A stretch of 8,134 nucleotides of DNA, from positions 1 through 8,134 of the forward strand of contig JAJDAM010000098.1 of assembly GCA_029261905.1 (NCBI GenBank), given 5' to 3'. The notes under the pieces were generated by a model. That model was not told the DNA's origin, searched no databases, and saw only the letters and a list, made by a program, of their open reading frames with translations. The stretch comes from Deltaproteobacteria bacterium. GTDB taxonomy: Bacteria > Myxococcota_A > UBA9160 > SMWR01. The position numbers and the translations under genes are program-made. Positions 6,303-8,134 of this stretch are shown in pieces; the first letter of the stretch is position 1; every line of letters starts with the position of its first letter.

Positions 6303-7663
6303 GGCCTGATGCAGTACGCCCGGACAGGATGCTTGCGACCCCGCAGTTGTTGCACACCCAGGTCTTCACATTGGAGTGATTTGGGTAGGAGCGCGAACGT
6401 GTCTTCGCCGACCGTGATCGTATCGAGTTCACCGATCCGCTCGAGCCGCGCGGCAACGTTTACAGGGTCACCGATCACCGCGTACTTGAGTTGTTGCGAG
6501 GGCCCGACGCTACCGGCGACGACGCGGCCACTGTTGATGCCGATTCGCACGTGCAGGTCGAGCGCCTTTTCGCCGATCGTCGGGCTCCGCATTACGCCAT
6601 GCAGCAGGTCGATCGCAGCCGCGACGGCTTTTTCGGCGTGCTTCGAATGCGGAAGCGGAGCGCCGAATACCGCCAACACACCGTCGCCGAGGTACTCGTT
6701 GACGGTGCCCCCATGGGCGAAGATCGCACGCGTAGCGACCGCGTAATATTCGTTCAGTAACTCCGCCACCTTTGGCGGTGTCGCGGCCTCGGCCATCGCG
6801 GTGAAGCCCGACAGATCGGTGAACATGACGGTGACTTCCCGGTCCTCGAGGCCGATCTGCGGCAAGTGGCGGCTTTCGAGGATCGCGTCGACGACGTCGG
6901 CCGGGTGGTAGCGCTCGAGATTGCTTCGAACGATCCGCTCTTCGGTCAACGCAGATCGCAAGGCTTCCTGGTTGGAGCGGATGGCAATCATGTTCGCAAT
7001 CGCGTTCAGCAGCCCGAGGTCGTTGCGTGTAAACGCATACGCGTCGATCCGGCTGTCGAGGTAGATCAGCCCGAGAACATCGCCGTCGATGCAGAGCGGC
7101 GCGCACAGTGCGCTTCGAACATTGGACATGCGCACCGAGTCGCGGGCCTGGAATCGTGGGTCGTGAAGGGCATCCGCCGTCAGGATGCCGAGAGGGCCGG
7201 CCAATACCTCATCAATGATCCCGCGAGAGACGGGCCCCGGTAGCGTTCCGTCTCGGCTGCGCCGCGCGTGTGGCACGAACTCTCCACTCTGTTCATCTCG
7301 CAACAACAGCACGCCGCGCTCGGCGTTGATTGCGTCGAACACAAGAGTCAGTGCCAATTCGTTCAGTTCATCGAGCGAACGGGCCGAGAGGACCTGCTTG
7401 CCGACCTGGTACAGCACCGAGAAGTGCCGGCCAGCATCGTCGGGGCGGACATCCTCGCCGATCGGAATGCGCTGTTCTTCGATCAATCGAGGGCCTCTGA
7501 AGCCGAGTGATCGATCGCCGCCAACCCGCATTCGGCGGCTGCGGTCTCGGATCGGCTCGCAGACCCAGACGCGCAAGTCGCCACTCGTGCGTGCTGCGCA
7601 CCACGAGCAAACAACACGCGATACGGGAAACGGGTGCCTCGGCAGGCCTTCACAGTTCGGCAT
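6299..7663 (-). CDS. GAF domain-containing class III nucleotidyl cyclase, 454 aa
   Basis: The protein turns a nucleoside triphosphate into a 3',5'-cyclic nucleotide under control of a GAF domain that may bind a small ligand. The GAF domain spans about 95-232 (ERGVLLLRD, VRSALCAPL, LGLIYLDS). A linker (235-272, with EERIVRSNLERYHPADVV) leads to the cyclase domain (275-452). All catalytic residues are present: metal ligands D283 in FTDLSGFT and D327 in YLGDGVLAVFG, transition-state N402 and R406 in VNVAARLE. The base-selecting positions are E323 and A395, where adenylyl cyclases usually have Lys and Asp/Thr; Glu is the guanylyl-type residue. No membrane segment is visible. The start is uncertain: the ATG at 7663 has no ribosome binding site and residues 1-59 look unlike coding sequence (four Cys, three Trp within 1-35), while a TTG at 7486 has AGAGG seven bases upstream. 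Related proteins often carry an FHA domain before GAF; none is seen here. Confidence 0.88.
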   Translation of the reverse strand: MPNCEGLPRHPFPVSRVVCSWCAARTSGDLRVWVCEPIRDRSRRMRVGGDRSLGFRGPRLIEEQRIPIGEDVRPDDAGRHFSVLYQVGKQVLSARSLDELNELALTLVFDAINAERGVLLLRDEQSGEFVPHARRSRDGTLPGPVSRGIIDEVLAGPLGILTADALHDPRFQARDSVRMSNVRSALCAPLCIDGDVLGLIYLDSRIDAYAFTRNDLGLLNAIANMIAIRSNQEALRSALTEERIVRSNLERYHPADVVDAILESRHLPQIGLEDREVTVMFTDLSGFTAMAEAATPPKVAELLNEYYAVATRAIFAHGGTVNEYLGDGVLAVFGAPLPHSKHAEKAVAAAIDLLHGVMRSPTIGEKALDLHVRIGINSGRVVAGSVGPSQQLKYAVIGDPVNVAARLERIGELDTITVGEDTFALLPKSLQCEDLGVQQLRGRKHPVRAYCIRP

Positions 7664-7746
7664 CGTATCACACGGGAGGACGTCGAATCCGATGGGGACC
7701 GCCGCGATCCGACGGTTCGTCGGAGCGTCCTGCCCCCGTCACCGTC
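7664..7746 (-). other. Intergenic gap between the activator and cyclase genes
   Basis: These 83 bases hold one hairpin (7708-7724) and no convincing promoter or ribosome binding site for the ATG at 7663. If the cyclase truly starts at TTG 7486, the gap grows to about 260 bases. No sigma-54 type GG-N10-GC element was found here by eye. Confidence 0.4.
7708..7724 (-). terminator. Hairpin after the sigma-54 activator gene
   Basis: TCCGACG and CGTCGGA are perfect seven-base reverse complements around a three-base loop, 22 bases beyond the activator stop codon. No T-run follows, so it may be a partial or factor-dependent terminator, or an RNA end protecting the upstream message. Confidence 0.35.
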
Positions 7747-8134
7747 TCAACCGCGCTTGAGACCAAACGCCTCGATGAGGTTGTAGACGTGTGACCGTGC
7801 AAGATCCAGGCGCCGGGCTGCCTCAGAGACATTCCACTGCGTTTCCTCGAGCGTTCGTTCCAACAGTTCGCTCTGAAAGCGACGCGTCGACTCCTGGAAT
7901 GTGATCCCGATTGCATCGTGCGCGCCCGCGTCGTCGCGTTCGGGGAATACGTGCTGCACTTCGATGTGACGAGCCCGCTCGCCGCTGGCGCGAACTGCAG
8001 CTGCTTCGATGTGGTTCTCGAGCTGTCGAACGTTTCCGGGCCAATCCGCGGCCTGGATCGCCCGCAATGCACCCGGCGACAGTTCGAGATGCGGGAGCCG
8101 GTGGCGCTCACAGACGACCTGAGCGAGCGCCTGC
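7747..8134 (-). CDS. Sigma-54-dependent enhancer-binding activator, C-terminal fragment (cut by window end)
   Basis: These 129 codons are the end of an NtrC-type bacterial enhancer-binding protein, which remodels RNA polymerase-sigma-54 at -24/-12 promoters by ATP hydrolysis. The motif WPGNVRQLENHIEAA is the conserved C-terminal end of the AAA+ domain. A variable linker follows (ARHIEVQHVFPERDD...), and then a Fis-type helix-turn-helix: LERTLEETQWNVSEAARRLD followed by LARSHVYNLIEAFGL. The Walker motifs, the GAFTGA loop and any N-terminal sensor lie outside the window, so the signal it reads is unknown. The frame is open to the window edge; the TTG at 8067 is internal to the AAA+ motif region and is not a real start. 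It is the first visible gene of the minus-strand series and may control its neighbours or itself. Confidence 0.9.
   Translation of the reverse strand, partial: QALAQVVCERHRLPHLELSPGALRAIQAADWPGNVRQLENHIEAAAVRASGERARHIEVQHVFPERDDAGAHDAIGITFQESTRRFQSELLERTLEETQWNVSEAARRLDLARSHVYNLIEAFGLKRG

Noticed and set aside
7674..7760. Plus-strand GGGAGGA followed by an ATG at 7692
   Set aside because: The resulting frame has only 22 codons and runs into the activator gene on the other strand. No promoter or conserved feature supports it.

Overview
The window looks like a stretch of a GC-rich (roughly 60% by eye) Gram-negative chromosome. The combination of a eukaryotic-type Ser/Thr kinase fused to an AAA/TPR module, a GAF-linked class III nucleotide cyclase and a sigma-54 enhancer-binding activator is typical of Myxococcota and related former Deltaproteobacteria. 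That placement is inferred from gene content only; there is no rRNA or other phylogenetic marker in view. No mobile element, CRISPR array, tRNA or rRNA was seen.

Layout. The left end (1-815) is on the plus strand. It holds the C-terminal end of a polyprenyl diphosphate synthase, then 29 bases later a 158-residue protein of unknown family. The rest (908-8134) is entirely on the minus strand. In order of transcription it holds the C-terminus of a sigma-54-dependent activator (8134 to 7747), a GAF plus class III cyclase protein (7663 to 6299), a 1353-residue kinase / degenerate cyclase / AAA / TPR fusion (6179 to 2118), and a 409-residue acetoacetate decarboxylase superfamily protein (2137 to 908) whose start overlaps the end of the kinase gene. 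The two blocks converge on a 92-base gap (816-907) full of nested inverted repeats.

How the genes may work together. The minus-strand genes look like a signalling cassette. An intact cyclase behind a GAF sensor would make a cyclic nucleotide. The large kinase carries a cyclase fold that has lost both metal ligands and both transition-state residues, so it could act as a scaffold or sensor instead of an enzyme. The decarboxylase-like enzyme is probably translationally coupled to the kinase and is the only metabolic product of the cassette. The kinase architecture resembles the family named 'TOMM system kinase/cyclase fusion protein', but no TOMM precursor or cyclodehydratase is visible here. 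The kinase gene has its own leader, with a possible -10 box and a 20-base near-palindrome that covers its ribosome binding site, so it may be separately controlled. The link between the cassette and the isoprenoid gene across the convergent gap is only positional.
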